Shown here piece after piece: positions 9,548-18,608 of a DNA stretch of 64,000 nucleotides. Both the position numbers and the translations under genes were made by a program. The stretch comes from Pantoea nemavictus (GTDB lineage Bacteria; Pseudomonadota; Gammaproteobacteria; Enterobacterales; Enterobacteriaceae). The notes beneath the pieces are model-generated. The model had not been told where the DNA came from and made no database searches. It worked only from the letters and a program-made list of their open reading frames with translations. Position 1 is the stretch's first letter, and each line of letters opens with the position of its first letter. The stretch is from the NCBI RefSeq assembly GCF_037479095.1, contig NZ_JBBGZW010000001.1:3720001-3784000 (forward strand). Reading direction: 5' to 3'.

Positions 9548-10603
9548 ATGCCAGTGTTACATAACCTTGTTTCCAATAAAGAGCTGAAGGAACGTATGTT
9601 GGCGGAAACCGAACCACGTACCACAGTCTCTTTTTATAAATACTTCCAGATTGCCGATCCCAAAGCGTTCCGTGATGCCCTCTACGTTGAGTTAACTAAG
9701 CTCAAGGTGTTTGGCCGCGTCTATGTGGCGCATGAAGGCATCAACGCGCAGATCAGCGTGCCCGCCAGCCGTTATGAAAAAATGAAGGCGACCTTGTACG
9801 CCTTCGATGCGGCGCTGAATAATCTGCGCATGAATATTGCGCTGGATGATGACGGCAAATCCTTTTGGGTTCTGCGTTTGAAAGTGCGTGAGCGCATTGT
9901 TGCAGATGGAATTGAAGACAACAGCTTTGATGCCAGCGATGTAGGCGCTTACCTGAAAGCCGCCGACGTTAATGCGCTGCTCGACGATCCTGATGCGTTA
10001 TTTGTCGATATGCGCAATCACTACGAATATGAAGTAGGGCGCTTCGATAATGCGCTGGAAGTCCCCGCAGATACCTTCCGCGATCAGCTGCCGATGGCAG
10101 TGGATATGCTGCAGGATAAGAAAGACAAAAAGATTGTTATGTACTGCACCGGCGGCATTCGTTGTGAAAAAGCCAGCGCGTGGATGAAACATAACGGCTT
10201 CAATGATGTTTACCATATTGAAGGCGGCATTATTGAGTACACCCGTCGTGCGCGTGAGCAGGGTTTACCGGTGCGTTTTAAGGGCAAGAACTTTGTCTTT
10301 GATGAGCGCATGGGCGAACGCATCTCCGACGATATTCTTTCCAGCTGTCATCAGTGTGGTACGCCTTGTGATAGCCATACCAACTGCATTAATGATGGCT
10401 GTCATTTGTTGTTCATTCAGTGCCCAAGCTGCGCTGAAAAGTATCACAACTGCTGTAGCCCCATCTGCATGGAAGAGTCAACGCTGTCGCCAGAAGAGCA
10501 GCGCGCACGCCGTGCGGGCCGTGAGAATGGCAATAAGGTGTTCAATAAATCGCGTGGTTTACTGAACATGACGATGGCGATTCCGGCACCGGATAAAAAG
10601 TAA
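9548..10603 (+). CDS. trhO: tRNA uridine(34) hydroxylase, rhodanese family
   Basis: TrhO (YceA) hydroxylates uridine 34 of certain tRNAs, an oxygen-dependent route to 5-hydroxyuridine and so to cmo5U. The 351-residue product has an N-terminal ferredoxin-like region, then a rhodanese domain with the active loop CTGGIR beginning at Cys200. A Cys-rich C-terminal segment follows ([11 protein letters not shown]...CINDGCH...CPSC...CCSPIC, about residues 267-307), typical of this family. The start ATG has AGGA 8 nt upstream. A terminator follows, facing the end of yceI. Confidence 0.95.
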   Translation: MPVLHNLVSNKELKERMLAETEPRTTVSFYKYFQIADPKAFRDALYVELTKLKVFGRVYVAHEGINAQISVPASRYEKMKATLYAFDAALNNLRMNIALDDDGKSFWVLRLKVRERIVADGIEDNSFDASDVGAYLKAADVNALLDDPDALFVDMRNHYEYEVGRFDNALEVPADTFRDQLPMAVDMLQDKKDKKIVMYCTGGIRCEKASAWMKHNGFNDVYHIEGGIIEYTRRAREQGLPVRFKGKNFVFDERMGERISDDILSSCHQCGTPCDSHTNCINDGCHLLFIQCPSCAEKYHNCCSPICMEESTLSPEEQRARRAGRENGNKVFNKSRGLLNMTMAIPAPDKK

Positions 10604-10609
10604 TTTCAG

Positions 10610-10640
10610 TGCAGCCTGAAGCGCTCAGGCTGCATTTTAT
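10610..10640 (+). terminator. Terminator after trhO
   Basis: Perfect stem TGCAGCCTGA - AGCGC - TCAGGCTGCA (10610-10634), then TTTTATTA. It sits between convergent trhO and yceI. Confidence 0.75.
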
Positions 10641-11215
10641 TACTTGCGCACGCCTTCAACCGAAATAATCAGTTCTGCTTTTTGTGATGCCGGGCCAAGG
10701 TCTTTGCTGATATTGAACTCTTTCAGCACAATCTCTCCGCTGGCTTCAAATCCGGCACGATAACCGCCCCACGGATCTTTGCCTTCGCCCATCAATTTTG
10801 CATCCAGGGTGATCGGTTTGGTCACGCCATTCAGCGTCAAATCGCCGGTGATTTTGTAATCCTTACCCTCTTTCTTCACCGCGGTTGAAGCAAAAGTTGC
10901 CTGCGGGAATTTGCCGGTGTTAAGAAAATCTGCGCTACGCAGATGCTTATCGCGTTCAGCATGGTTGGTATCGAGACTATTCGTGTTAATGGTGACATTC
11001 ACTTTGTCCGCCGACGGATTGGCTTCATCGAAGGTAAAGCCGCCATCGAAATCTTTGAACGTCCCGTATAACCAGCTGTAGCCCAAATGCTGAATACGGA
11101 ACTGGACAAACGCATGCTGGCCTTCCTTATCAAACTTATAATCCGCTGCGCTGGCGGTCAGGCTGGCGCTTAATAATCCGGCCGCGGCTACTGCCAGTAA
11201 TGTTTTCTTTAACAT
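10640..11215 (-). CDS. yceI: YceI family periplasmic protein
   Basis: This is a lipocalin-like beta-barrel protein of the YceI family, which binds isoprenoid or quinone-type lipids; it is base-induced in E. coli. A clean signal peptide ([21 protein letters not shown], cleavage before ADYKFD) precedes a 170-residue mature domain with the family signatures [20 protein letters not shown] and [16 protein letters not shown]. Its start is 2 nt from the end of yceJ, so the two are co-transcribed. The pairing of a cytochrome b561 with a lipid-binding periplasmic partner suggests a joint electron-transfer role; that is inference. Confidence 0.94.
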   Translation of the reverse strand: MLKKTLLAVAAAGLLSASLTASAADYKFDKEGQHAFVQFRIQHLGYSWLYGTFKDFDGGFTFDEANPSADKVNVTINTNSLDTNHAERDKHLRSADFLNTGKFPQATFASTAVKKEGKDYKITGDLTLNGVTKPITLDAKLMGEGKDPWGGYRAGFEASGEIVLKEFNISKDLGPASQKAELIISVEGVRK

Positions 11216-11216
11216 G

Positions 11217-11789
11217 TTACTTTTCCTTTTCAGAGGTTAACGGGATGCGGTAGCCCAACATCCTTTTCAGAGTCACATCACGGTCGATGAAATGGTGTTT
11301 CAAGGCAGCCAGCGCGTGCAGTGCTGAAAGCAGCACTAAACCCCAGGCCAGCCAAAGATGAATGGCCCCAGCCAAATCGGCTTGTTGGCCGGCGCCGCTG
11401 AACAGGGCTGGCACGTCGAACCAGCCAAATACGGAGATGGCTTTGCCATCGGCGGTGGAGATGAGGTAGCCGCTGATCAGCAATACGATCAGCAGACTGT
11501 ATAGCATCCAGTGTGCCGCAGTGGCTGAACGGCGCACTGCAGGTGAATAGCCTGGCAACGGTTTAGGCGGCGGCGAGATAAATCGCCAGCCGACACGCAA
11601 CAGCAGAGCGGCAAACAGCAGAATGCCGATGCCTTTATGAATCTCAGGTGCATCGTGATACCAGCCGTCGTAATAACCTAATCCAACCATCCATAATCCC
11701 AGCGCAAACATGCCGTAAATAACCAGCGCCATGAGCCAGTGCATGAAAATTGAGACGATGCCGAAGTGCTGTGTGGAATTGCGCCACAT
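11217..11789 (-). CDS. yceJ: Cytochrome b561-type membrane protein
   Basis: This is a diheme-type cytochrome b561 (CybB/YceJ family) of the inner membrane. The 190 residues form four transmembrane helices. Candidate haem-ligand histidines lie in FMHWLMA (helix 1, His17), EIHKGIG (helix 2) and [12 protein letters not shown] (helix 4). Length matches E. coli YceJ (188). It is the first gene of the yceJI operon, with one base between the two genes. Its electron partner is not known from sequence. E. coli yceO, which lies between yceJ and solA, is absent here. Confidence 0.92.
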   Translation of the reverse strand: MWRNSTQHFGIVSIFMHWLMALVIYGMFALGLWMVGLGYYDGWYHDAPEIHKGIGILLFAALLLRVGWRFISPPPKPLPGYSPAVRRSATAAHWMLYSLLIVLLISGYLISTADGKAISVFGWFDVPALFSGAGQQADLAGAIHLWLAWGLVLLSALHALAALKHHFIDRDVTLKRMLGYRIPLTSEKEK

Positions 11790-11833
11790 ATTAAATGTCC
11801 AGCAAAATGAAATAAGTGGTAATGAGCATCTAC

Positions 11834-11850
11834 ATTTTGTAATACAAAAT
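11834..11850. promoter_or_regulatory. Palindrome upstream of yceJI
   Basis: ATTTTGT-AAT-ACAAAAT is a perfect 7-bp-arm inverted repeat 45-61 bp upstream of the yceJ start. Its position fits an operator, but the regulator is unknown. Confidence 0.4.
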
Positions 11851-12052
11851 CAATTCACCTTACTTTTCTATAAAGTTGAAAATGATCATCGGATTAAATG
11901 AGTAATTGACGGTAACTCCTTCAGGATAATTGAAAGGGTTAAGTCACAGTGAAAGGTAATCGTGCAAGCGAGGGGAAATACTTCACTAAATGCGCTGAAT
12001 GAGGGAATTAAGCGTCATGAAAGGTAATTTATTGTCAGGTTGCGTCAATTTA

Positions 12053-12075
12053 GTCGGCGCACTTTATGCGCCGAC
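12053..12075 (-). terminator. Possible terminator after solA
   Basis: Perfect 9-bp stem GTCGGCGCA - CTTTA - TGCGCCGAC, 9 nt past the solA stop codon. On the minus strand it is followed only by TAAATTG, so the T tract is poor. Confidence 0.5.
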
Positions 12076-12083
12076 CAGAAATA

Positions 12084-13199
12084 TTAGTAAAAACGGCTCA
12101 ACGAGAAGGGCTTAATATCGAAAGAGAAGGGTTTATTTTGCGCAAATTCGCTGGCAAGCTCACCCAGCACGCTGGCGAATTTAAAACCATGCCCGCTCAG
12201 GCCGGTAATAATCAGGCGATCGGGCTCACCTGGCAGCGTATCAATAATGAAATCTTCATCCGGCGTGTTGTCATAACTGCACGCTTCGCCGTGCAAACAG
12301 ACACCGACGCCCGGCAAAAACTTGCGCAGGAAGTTAAACGACTCGTTACCGTCGACTGCGATACTGCCAAAAGGTTTACGATCTGCAGGTGCATGCATTA
12401 ACTGCCCACCATCATGACGTCCCACTTTCAGAGCATTGTTATCCGCCGGGAAGCCGTAAAAATGGCTGCCATCACTCATCTCCACGGTAAAACCTGGGAA
12501 CTTGTTATTCTCGCTATAGCGGCCATCGGCCTGATACCAGGCGAACACTTTGCGCACCGGCGCCACCGGCAAACCATCAACTAAATGACTGACCCAGGTT
12601 CCGGCGCTGATCAATAATTTACGAGCGCGGAAAATACCGTCGCTGGTGGTGACCTGCTGTAAATCACCGTCGCGGCCGATTTCCGTCACCGGACAGTTAA
12701 ACAGTTGCGCGCAGCCCGCCTGCTCAGCCAGCTGCACCCAGCTGCGCACCGCCTGCTCGCATTTGAGGAAGCCGGAGTTGGGTTCGAACACGCCGATATA
12801 ACCATCCGGCACGGTAAATTGCGGCCAGCGTGCCCGCACTTCGTCAGCCTGCAGCAGGGTGACATCCAACTGCCACGCTTTTGCGCTGTCGATGACATTT
12901 TGAATAAACGGGGAGGTGATCGGCGCTAAATTGAGAATGCCGCTACGATGCATAATGCGCTCGCCGCTCTGACGCTCCAGTTCATCCCATAACGTTTGGG
13001 CGCGCAGTACTAGCGGGACGTAGCGTTCGCCTTCGCCGTAAGCATGGCGAATCAGGCGGGTTTCACCATGATGGGTGCCCTGATTGTGCGGTGGATGGGC
13101 GCTGTCAATCATCAGCACGGATAAGCCGGCCTGAGTCGCGTAAAAGCCAGCGGCTGCACCTACCGAACCGCTTCCTACCACAATCAGATCATAAACCAT
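12084..13199 (-). CDS. solA: N-methyl-L-tryptophan oxidase
   Basis: SolA is a monomeric FAD enzyme of the sarcosine oxidase family that oxidatively demethylates N-methyl-L-tryptophan. The 371-residue product begins with the dinucleotide-binding beta-alpha-beta motif [15 protein letters not shown] (residues 7-21). It retains the cysteine for covalent flavin attachment, Cys307 in [15 protein letters not shown], equivalent to Cys308 of the E. coli enzyme. A C-terminal [13 protein letters not shown] completes the FAD site. The closest alternatives are other monomeric sarcosine oxidases; synteny with bssS and yceJ supports solA. Confidence 0.92.
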   Translation of the reverse strand: MVYDLIVVGSGSVGAAAGFYATQAGLSVLMIDSAHPPHNQGTHHGETRLIRHAYGEGERYVPLVLRAQTLWDELERQSGERIMHRSGILNLAPITSPFIQNVIDSAKAWQLDVTLLQADEVRARWPQFTVPDGYIGVFEPNSGFLKCEQAVRSWVQLAEQAGCAQLFNCPVTEIGRDGDLQQVTTSDGIFRARKLLISAGTWVSHLVDGLPVAPVRKVFAWYQADGRYSENNKFPGFTVEMSDGSHFYGFPADNNALKVGRHDGGQLMHAPADRKPFGSIAVDGNESFNFLRKFLPGVGVCLHGEACSYDNTPDEDFIIDTLPGEPDRLIITGLSGHGFKFASVLGELASEFAQNKPFSFDIKPFSLSRFY

Positions 13200-13262
13200 A
13201 ACGACATCACTCCAGCAAAACGGCGAAATTTTTCAACAGCATATCAAAAGAGAGCGCCCATG

Positions 13263-13288
13263 AAAAAGGCACCCTGTTGGGTGCCCTT
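13263..13288 (-). terminator. Terminator of bssS
   Basis: Stem GGCACCC-TGTT-GGGTGCC (13268-13285) followed on the minus strand by TTTTTCAT. It lies about 20 nt beyond the bssS stop codon. Confidence 0.82.
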
Positions 13289-13305
13289 TCACGCGATAGT
13301 GGAAA

Positions 13306-13560
13306 TTAATGCTTTTGATTGTCGCGTAGGTACTGCTCGGTCGACTCTATTTTTGCAATGCCAGCTTCGAGTAGGGAGATAAACTGTCTGGCGACATCGG
13401 TAGTCAGCCAGTAGGTCGGGCCCACGTCAGCTTCTTCTTCTTTCTGATCCTGCGAGGAGAGCGAGTGCAGGCGAATCATCATGGCGTCATAACTGTCTAC
13501 GGTGCTGATGTCCCATCCCACCAACGGATGAGTCTGGATGACGTCTTTATTTCTGTCCAT
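13306..13560 (-). CDS. bssS: Biofilm formation regulatory protein BssS
   Basis: BssS (YceP) is a small cytosolic protein that, in E. coli, affects biofilm formation and indole or AI-2-linked gene expression; its biochemical activity is unknown. The 84-residue product matches E. coli BssS in length and sequence (IQTHPLVGWDISTVDSYD and GPTYWLTTDVARQFISLLEAG). AGGTTAT just before the ATG offers a Shine-Dalgarno. It is monocistronic with its own terminator. Confidence rests on full-length family agreement and synteny. Confidence 0.93.
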   Translation of the reverse strand: MDRNKDVIQTHPLVGWDISTVDSYDAMMIRLHSLSSQDQKEEEADVGPTYWLTTDVARQFISLLEAGIAKIESTEQYLRDNQKH

Positions 13561-13730
13561 TATAACCTCCGTATTACTCGTTAAACGAAGTGCTTCTTGA
13601 GGTTCAATGCGGCTGTATCGTGCACTAGCGAAACAATTATAACATGGATCAGCGGGTACAATAGTTAAAAGGTATGACGAAAGTTAACGGCGTTGAAATA
13701 AACGCGTTTATAAAACCCTTTTTACCGAAT

Positions 13731-13762
13731 AATAAAATGCCCGAAGCGCCAGGCATTTTATT
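13731..13762 (-). terminator. Terminator of the 13839-14108 gene
   Basis: Perfect 11-bp stem AATAAAATGCC - N10 - GGCATTTTATT. The A/T-rich stem base gives T tracts on both strands. It lies downstream of the leftward 89-residue gene. Confidence 0.65.
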
Positions 13763-13838
13763 GGCAATATTACTGCCGGGACGTAAGAGATTATCGGCAT
13801 TTTTACCGCGAAACTTTAACGTAAAAAGGGTGGTGCTG

Positions 13839-14108
13839 TTACGGTTGTGACTCTGCCGGCAGCAGGCCGTGACGCTTCTGAATCTCTTCGGCCAACCGGG
13901 TAAAATGCTGCTGTAACTGCTCGTCGTGGTTCTGGTTTTGCGCTTCAAGCGTCAAATTGTGTACCAGCAGCTGGTTGGCACGATCGTCGAGACAGAAGGT
14001 CAGCGTGGCAAAAGCATTTTCTAATACGGTTAAGCGGCGCTGTTGGTCAGCAATAAATGCCAGCAATTCCCCAAAGGTCATCGCCTCTTCTGGTTTTTCA
14101 GTAGTCAT
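13839..14108 (-). CDS. Hypothetical small protein, coiled-coil-like
   Basis: I do not recognise this family. The 89-residue product (TTEKPEEAMTFGELLAFIADQ...) is mostly predicted helix, with heptad-like leucines across residues 20-75 and a charged tail ending LLPAESQP. It has no signal peptide or membrane segment. ATG 14108 is chosen because a full Shine-Dalgarno, GGAGGTG, sits 7 nt upstream; a longer frame from GTG 14117 would begin inside that site. It lies between bssS and dinI, where E. coli has no gene, and has its own terminator. The strong ribosome site and intact frame argue for a real gene. Confidence 0.7.
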   Translation of the reverse strand: MTTEKPEEAMTFGELLAFIADQQRRLTVLENAFATLTFCLDDRANQLLVHNLTLEAQNQNHDEQLQQHFTRLAEEIQKRHGLLPAESQP

Positions 14109-14200
14109 GTAAAACACCTCCTGTAAGCATGACGAGGCAAGAATAGGGGATCGTTTAACATGAGTCTAGATGCAGGAAGTTTTTCTGGCGAGAGCGAAAT

Positions 14201-14236
14201 AAAAACAAAAAAGCCGGGTGGCGAAACCCGGCAAAA
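14201..14236 (-). terminator. Terminator of dinI
   Basis: Stem GCCGGGT-N6-ACCCGGC (14213-14232), followed on the minus strand by TTTTTTGTTTTT. It lies 16 nt after the dinI stop codon. Confidence 0.85.
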
Positions 14237-14251
14237 ACGGCACAGTGGCAG

Positions 14252-14497
14252 TTAATCGTTATTAAACCAGTCGTCAGCGCTTTCCCAGGTTTCTTGTAAT
14301 AGTTCGCTGATGCGCTCACGTGACGCTTTACAGCCACCAAAGACGCTGAGCTGATTGCCGCCGGCATAACGGACTTTGACGTGATGATCGTCGTCAGGAA
14401 AATCCTGCGTAATGCGACGGACCAGTTCGATGCTCAGTGCGTCCAGTGCACCTGTGGGCAGGGGCGAAGTTTTTGCTACGGTAATTTCAACACGCAT
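14252..14497 (-). CDS. dinI: DNA damage-inducible protein I
   Basis: DinI binds RecA filaments and modulates the SOS response, stabilising filaments and tempering LexA and UmuD cleavage. The 81-residue product has the DinI family layout: MRVEITVAK, the PTGALDALSIELVRRI helix, the AGGNQLSVFGG strand region, and a C-terminal acidic helix. This resembles E. coli DinI (81 residues), whose acidic helix mimics ssDNA. A near-consensus LexA box lies 20 nt upstream of the start codon, directly supporting SOS control. A Shine-Dalgarno GGAGG lies 5 nt before the ATG. Confidence 0.96.
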   Translation of the reverse strand: MRVEITVAKTSPLPTGALDALSIELVRRITQDFPDDDHHVKVRYAGGNQLSVFGGCKASRERISELLQETWESADDWFNND

Positions 14498-14516
14498 AGA
14501 AGCCTCCGGAATAATA

Positions 14517-14536
14517 TACTGTTTATTTGTACAGTA
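14517..14536. promoter_or_regulatory. LexA (SOS) box of dinI
   Basis: TACTGTTTATTTGTACAGTA matches the LexA consensus TACTGT-N8-ACAGTA at every fixed position. It lies 20-39 bp upstream of the dinI ATG, where it would overlap the promoter. Confidence 0.93.
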
Positions 14537-14565
14537 TAGTTATCCCGAAGGCAAGCAGCATTGAA

Positions 14566-15612
14566 TTAATCTTTAATGCGCCAGTTCAGGGTTTCACCGG
14601 CAAGGAACGGCACCAACGTATCGTCAGCCAGCGCAATACTCTCCTCAACCTTCCAGGACTCACGCACCAGCGTTATGGTGCCTTCGTTCAACGGCAGACC
14701 ATAGAAATTGGCGCCGTTCTCAGAGCAGAAAGCTTCGAAATGTTCTAACGCATGCAACTCTTCAAATACCGTGGCGTAAGCCGGCAGCGAGGTAGGGGCA
14801 TTAAACACGCCTGCACAACCGCAGCTGGCCTCTTTCAGGTGGCGCAGATGCGGTGCGGTATCGGTACCGAGAAATACACGACGATTACCGCTGGCGACCA
14901 GCTTGCGCAGCGCTTCCTGATGGATATTGCGCTTCAGAATCGGCAAGCAATAGAGATGGGGACGTACGCCGCCCACCAGCATGTGGTTTCGGTTAAACAT
15001 CAGGTGCTGCGGCGTAATTGTTGCGCCCAGCAGATCGTTACCTGCAGCCAGATACTCGGCGGCTTCTTGGGTGGTGATATGTTCCATCACCACTTTCAAC
15101 GCCGGGAACTGTTTGCGCAGCGGTTCCAGCACGGTTTCGATAAAGCGGGCTTCACGGTCAAAAATATCGATATGCGCATCGGTCACTTCGCCGTGCACCA
15201 GCATTGGCATTCCGATTTGCTGCATGCGATCCAGCACCTTAGCAATGGAAGCGATGTTGGTGACACCATGGCTGGAGTTGGTGGTGGCGTGTGCAGGATA
15301 GAGTTTGGCTGCGGTAAAGGTCCCGTCACGGAAACCGCGTTCGATCTCATCAGGATCGAGCGAATCGGTGAGGTAGCAGGTCATCAGCGGAGTAAAAGCA
15401 TGCTCAGCAGGCAACGCGGCCAGAATACGTTCGCGATAGGCTACGGCAGCCGCCACGCTAATGACCGGTGGCACCAGATTTGGCATGACAATCGCACGAC
15501 CATTCACGGCGCTGGTATAAGGCAGCACGGCGTTAAGCATCGCGCCATCGCGCAGATGGATGTGCCAGTCGTCAGGGCGGCGAATAGTGATTTGCTGAGG
15601 TTGGGCTGTCAT
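14566..15612 (-). CDS. pyrC: Dihydroorotase
   Basis: PyrC is the zinc enzyme that cyclises N-carbamoyl-aspartate to dihydroorotate in pyrimidine synthesis. The product has 348 residues, the same as E. coli. Metal and active-site residues are visible: the H-x-H pair His17/His19 in DWHIHLRDG, the carbamylated Lys103 in TAAKLYPA, later histidines in MLVHGEV and VMEHITT, and the catalytic Asp in GTDTAPH. The leader begins downstream of a PurR-like box. In E. coli pyrC is also controlled by pyrimidine-sensed start-site switching; the leader here has not been shown to do so. Confidence 0.97.
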   Translation of the reverse strand: MTAQPQQITIRRPDDWHIHLRDGAMLNAVLPYTSAVNGRAIVMPNLVPPVISVAAAVAYRERILAALPAEHAFTPLMTCYLTDSLDPDEIERGFRDGTFTAAKLYPAHATTNSSHGVTNIASIAKVLDRMQQIGMPMLVHGEVTDAHIDIFDREARFIETVLEPLRKQFPALKVVMEHITTQEAAEYLAAGNDLLGATITPQHLMFNRNHMLVGGVRPHLYCLPILKRNIHQEALRKLVASGNRRVFLGTDTAPHLRHLKEASCGCAGVFNAPTSLPAYATVFEELHALEHFEAFCSENGANFYGLPLNEGTITLVRESWKVEESIALADDTLVPFLAGETLNWRIKD

Positions 15613-15679
15613 TCAAAAAGACTCCGGCTGAGAAGAAAACGAGAGGCGCGTTTAGGCCGGGGAGTAATCATAAGGATGT

Positions 15680-15695
15680 GGGCAACCGTTTGCAC
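15680..15695. promoter_or_regulatory. PurR-like operator upstream of pyrC
   Basis: On the minus strand the site reads GTGCAAACGGTTGCCC, close to the PurR consensus ACGCAAACGTTTGCGT, with the central CG and flanking GCAA/TTGC kept. It is 68-83 bp upstream of the pyrC ATG. PurR control of pyrC is known in E. coli. Confidence 0.6.
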
Positions 15696-15715
15696 GGGAT
15701 TTTATCGTGACATAC

Positions 15716-15740
15716 AAAAACCGCACCCGAAGGTGCGGTT
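15716..15740 (-). terminator. Terminator of yceB
   Basis: Stem ACCGCACC-CGAA-GGTGCGGT (15720-15739), followed on the minus strand by TTTTTGTATG. It separates yceB from the pyrC promoter. Confidence 0.88.
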
Positions 15741-15747
15741 GCGTGGA

Positions 15748-16311
15748 TTATTCGGTAAACGGAATCACTAATTGTCCCGGTTTTACTTCAATCCCTTTAG
15801 CGAGTTTCTTCGCCAGCGCTTCGCCTTTACTGCGGTCTGCACTCAGCACATAGGCCGGCTTCTCATTGAAGTAGCGTTTCAGCGACTCATTGAGATAAGG
15901 CGTCAGCGTTTTCATGATTGAAGCCATTTTCTCTGGCTGCACCTGCGCATCAACAATTTCCATATCATGCAGATAAATCGCGCCTTCCTGGGCGTTATAC
16001 ACCGGCTGCGCCTTCATCTTCAGCAGCATTTCTGCCTGCTGCGGACCAAAGAGCGAGCTGACATTGATATTGGCTTTACCGGAAAGCGTGATTTTGCCCG
16101 GCTCTTCGCGGCCAATTTGGCTATTGAGTTCACTCAGCACGATATGCGCATTTACCAGCCCGGAAACGCCGATGTCTTTTTCAAAGTTATTGCGCTTTTG
16201 CAGCGCCTGATTCACTTCCTGCTCGCTGATGGTGTATTGCGTTAATTGGTTACAGCCGCTGAGTAGCACGGCTAAAAACAGGGCCAGCAGCCCGGAAAAC
16301 GCCTTTTTCAT
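15748..16311 (-). CDS. yceB: YceB family lipoprotein
   Basis: This is a predicted outer-membrane lipoprotein of the DUF1439 family, of unknown function; the fold resembles lipid-binding tubular proteins. The 187 residues start with a lipoprotein signal (KKAFSGLLALFLAVLLSGC, Cys20), then NQLTQYTISEQEVNQALQ. ATG 16311 is chosen because GAGGA lies just upstream and the lipobox falls at the normal distance; a longer frame reading back to 16509 has no family support. E. coli YceB has 186 residues. Confidence 0.92.
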   Translation of the reverse strand: MKKAFSGLLALFLAVLLSGCNQLTQYTISEQEVNQALQKRNNFEKDIGVSGLVNAHIVLSELNSQIGREEPGKITLSGKANINVSSLFGPQQAEMLLKMKAQPVYNAQEGAIYLHDMEIVDAQVQPEKMASIMKTLTPYLNESLKRYFNEKPAYVLSADRSKGEALAKKLAKGIEVKPGQLVIPFTE

Positions 16312-16390
16312 AGTGTCCTCATCCTGATCGAAACGGCAAAACAGCGATAGCCTGCCTGAATATGGACAAGGTGTCACCAGGCCAGAGCTG

Positions 16391-16410
16391 AGAAGCGCGA
16401 CTGCGCTTCT
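16391..16410 (-). terminator. Weak terminator-like hairpin after grxB
   Basis: AGAAGCGC-GACT-GCGCTTCT is a perfect 8-bp stem 14 nt after the grxB stop codon. No T tract follows on the minus strand, so termination is uncertain. Confidence 0.4.
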
Positions 16411-16423
16411 CATTGCAGGATGA

Positions 16424-17071
16424 TTAAGCGGCGATAGAGGAGAGGAGATTAACCTGGGTTTGTTTCGCCATATTGTCGCGATAATCGGCCACACGGCTCG
16501 GCCATTCAATGCCGCTAACCAGCGTCAGGGAGCGCAGCAGCGGGAACAGATGAATGTCATCTTCGGAAAGCTCGCCGTTAACGGCGTTAGGTTTGACAAT
16601 CAACTTATCGAGCTGGCGCAGATCATCGCTGATGTTTTTAATCAGACCCGGCGCGTGTTTACGCAATTCGGTGAAGTCACCGATGCTGGCCTGTTTTTTC
16701 TCGCTAAAGTAGCGGCGTGCTTCCGGCGTGGCAAATTCGGCAAAGGACGCATCGGCGATGCGCGGTATCAGCAGCTTATTGACGTAGCCGTTCACGCGGC
16801 GCAGCCAGTCGCTAATCGCGGGATTACTTTTGCCATTCAGCAGCGGTTCATGATCGGATTTATCCACCAGACGTACAATATCCATGCTTTCCGGCACGGC
16901 ACTGCCATCGGCTTTTTGCAGAATCGGCGCCATTTTCTGGCCAATCAACCTCTTCGGTGTTTGCTCATCGTCATTGAGCATCACGATCAGTTCTAACGGC
17001 AGATTTTTTAACCCGAAAATCATGCGTGCCTTCACGCAGAAAGGGCAGTGATCGTAGATGTAAAGTTTCAT
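16424..17071 (-). CDS. grxB: Glutaredoxin 2
   Basis: GrxB is an atypical, GST-fold glutaredoxin that reduces protein-glutathione mixed disulfides and disulfides with glutathione. The 215-residue product equals E. coli Grx2 in length. The redox motif CPFC is at residues 9-12 in MKLYIYDHCPFC, with an N-terminal thioredoxin-like domain (1-72) and an all-helical C-terminal domain. ATG 17071 is set by AGGAG 7 nt upstream and the family start; reading back to 17278 only adds unrelated residues. The gene follows mdtH on the same strand with 89 nt between them. Confidence 0.95.
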   Translation of the reverse strand: MKLYIYDHCPFCVKARMIFGLKNLPLELIVMLNDDEQTPKRLIGQKMAPILQKADGSAVPESMDIVRLVDKSDHEPLLNGKSNPAISDWLRRVNGYVNKLLIPRIADASFAEFATPEARRYFSEKKQASIGDFTELRKHAPGLIKNISDDLRQLDKLIVKPNAVNGELSEDDIHLFPLLRSLTLVSGIEWPSRVADYRDNMAKQTQVNLLSSIAA

Positions 17072-17092
17072 CCCGTTTCTCCTGTGGTTCTC

Positions 17093-17118
17093 AGGGTGAC
17101 GGAGGTCACCCTTTTTTC
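17093..17118 (+). terminator. Terminator-like hairpin between mdtH and grxB, oriented plus
   Basis: AGGGTGAC-GGAG-GTCACCCT is a perfect 8-bp stem followed by TTTTT only on the plus strand. Both flanking genes run leftward, so the T tract faces the antisense direction; on the minus strand the stem is preceded by A's and followed by GAGAACC. Confidence 0.5.
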
Positions 17119-17160
17119 GGACGTGCGGGAAGTATGGAAGAGATCTTTGGCCGGGGCAAA

Positions 17161-18363
17161 CTAGCTGCTGAAAATCGCCGGAGCCACCGGGCGCGGCTGG
17201 AACTGCCACCACAGAGCGAAAAGCGTGACCATGCCCACGCTGCTGAGCAGCATCCACGGCAGTTCGGGTAGCGCCCATTGCTGGCCCATATCGAACATCC
17301 AGCCGCCGCCGGAATAGCCGATTAAGCCGCCAATGGCGAGGCCGAGACGACTAAAGCCCATATAGCTGCCACGCGCGCGCGAACTGGCCAGCGACGCGCT
17401 GAGCGTTTCACGCGCCGGTTCGGCAATAATCGAACCGAGGTAAAATATTGCGATCAGCATAAACAGCGACGGCAGCGAATCGGTCATGCCAACCGGTAGC
17501 AGACTGAAGGTCATCAGGAACAACCCTGCCATCAGGCGCGTTTCCAGGCGGAAGCGTTTTTCGCTCCAGCGCGCCAGCGGATAGAGCAGACTTAGCGACA
17601 GCAGCGCTTCAATGGCGTACATCCACTTCACGGCAGTCGGTGCCCCAGCCACCTGATTCACCATCACCGGCAGCATCAACATCACCTGTACGGCGAGAAT
17701 GTAATAGCCGGTCAACGTCAGCACATACAGGCGGAAGCGCTTGTCCTGCCAGACGCGCTGCATGCCCGCACGCATCGCGATGCGTTCGGTCGAGATGCGC
17801 CATGCCGGTAGCCAAATCGCGTTAAACAGTGCTGCGCTAACAAACACCGCTGCGCCAACCCAGCACACCAGACGAAAATCCCACGCCAGCAACCAACTAC
17901 CTATGAGCGCACCCAGTACCGCGCCGGCGCTGTCCTGCATCATCAACAGTGAGAAGAAGCGACCGCGTTCACGCGCGCGCACCAGTTTCATCACCAGCGC
18001 ACTGCGTGGTGGATCAAACAGCGTGCCGCCCAGACCAGAGAGCAAACAGGCGAGCCATAACAGCCAGGGCTCATGCGCCAGCGCCATGCAGGCAAAACCC
18101 GCCGCACGCATCAGCATGCCGGTCACAATCAGCGGACGCGCACCGAAGCGATCGGCGATCGCACCGCCGAAAATGCCAAATCCCTGCTGAACGAATTGAC
18201 GCAAGCCGAGCGCGATGCCAACCATCAGCGCGGCCCAACCCAGCTGTTCAACAAAATGGATGGAGATGAGGGGAAATACCACGAAAAATCCCAACACCAC
18301 CAGCATGTTATCGACTAAAAGAAAAGTTTTACCGAGGCGTCGTGCCCGCGCAACCCGAGACAT
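17161..18363 (-). CDS. mdtH: MFS drug efflux transporter MdtH
   Basis: This is an inner-membrane drug:H+ antiporter of the DHA1 major facilitator family; the E. coli homologue (YceL) gives resistance to some quinolones when over-produced. The 400-residue product has twelve predicted helices. It carries the MFS motif-A-like [14 protein letters not shown] between helices 2 and 3 (about residues 68-80) and [21 protein letters not shown] 18363 is preceded by AGGAATTAGC and aligns with the E. coli start MSRVSQARNLG. A perfect 14-bp palindrome lies 32-45 bp upstream, a likely operator. Confidence 0.93.
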   Translation of the reverse strand: MSRVARARRLGKTFLLVDNMLVVLGFFVVFPLISIHFVEQLGWAALMVGIALGLRQFVQQGFGIFGGAIADRFGARPLIVTGMLMRAAGFACMALAHEPWLLWLACLLSGLGGTLFDPPRSALVMKLVRARERGRFFSLLMMQDSAGAVLGALIGSWLLAWDFRLVCWVGAAVFVSAALFNAIWLPAWRISTERIAMRAGMQRVWQDKRFRLYVLTLTGYYILAVQVMLMLPVMVNQVAGAPTAVKWMYAIEALLSLSLLYPLARWSEKRFRLETRLMAGLFLMTFSLLPVGMTDSLPSLFMLIAIFYLGSIIAEPARETLSASLASSRARGSYMGFSRLGLAIGGLIGYSGGGWMFDMGQQWALPELPWMLLSSVGMVTLFALWWQFQPRPVAPAIFSS

Positions 18364-18394
18364 GCTAATTCCTGAGCAAGTGAGAGGAGATAAG

Positions 18395-18408
18395 AGACCA
18401 ATTGGTCT
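18395..18408. promoter_or_regulatory. Perfect palindrome in the mdtH promoter region
   Basis: AGACCAATTGGTCT is a perfect 14-bp inverted repeat. Its AGACC-N4-GGTCT half-sites resemble TetR-family (NemR-type) operators. It lies 32-45 bp upstream of the mdtH ATG. The regulator is not identified. Confidence 0.6.
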
Positions 18409-18608
18409 ATTTTCCACCTGCATCAGGGCGAAAAACAGCTTTCTCAGGATGATATTTTTTCATCGAATCCGCAGAAATATTAATCCTAATTCAGGATCAA
18501 TCACCTGGAACGCGTTGCAGGGTTTTACCGCAAGCGGGGTGGCGGTTATAGTGAGAAGTATCGCCGCTGGCGTACATCTTTCTTAAGTTATGGATTTCAG
18601 GAGTCATG

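Noticed and set aside
14752..15771. 339-codon plus-strand open frame
   Set aside because: Antisense to pyrC, which has all catalytic motifs; His/Arg/Gln-rich translation typical of a reverse frame.
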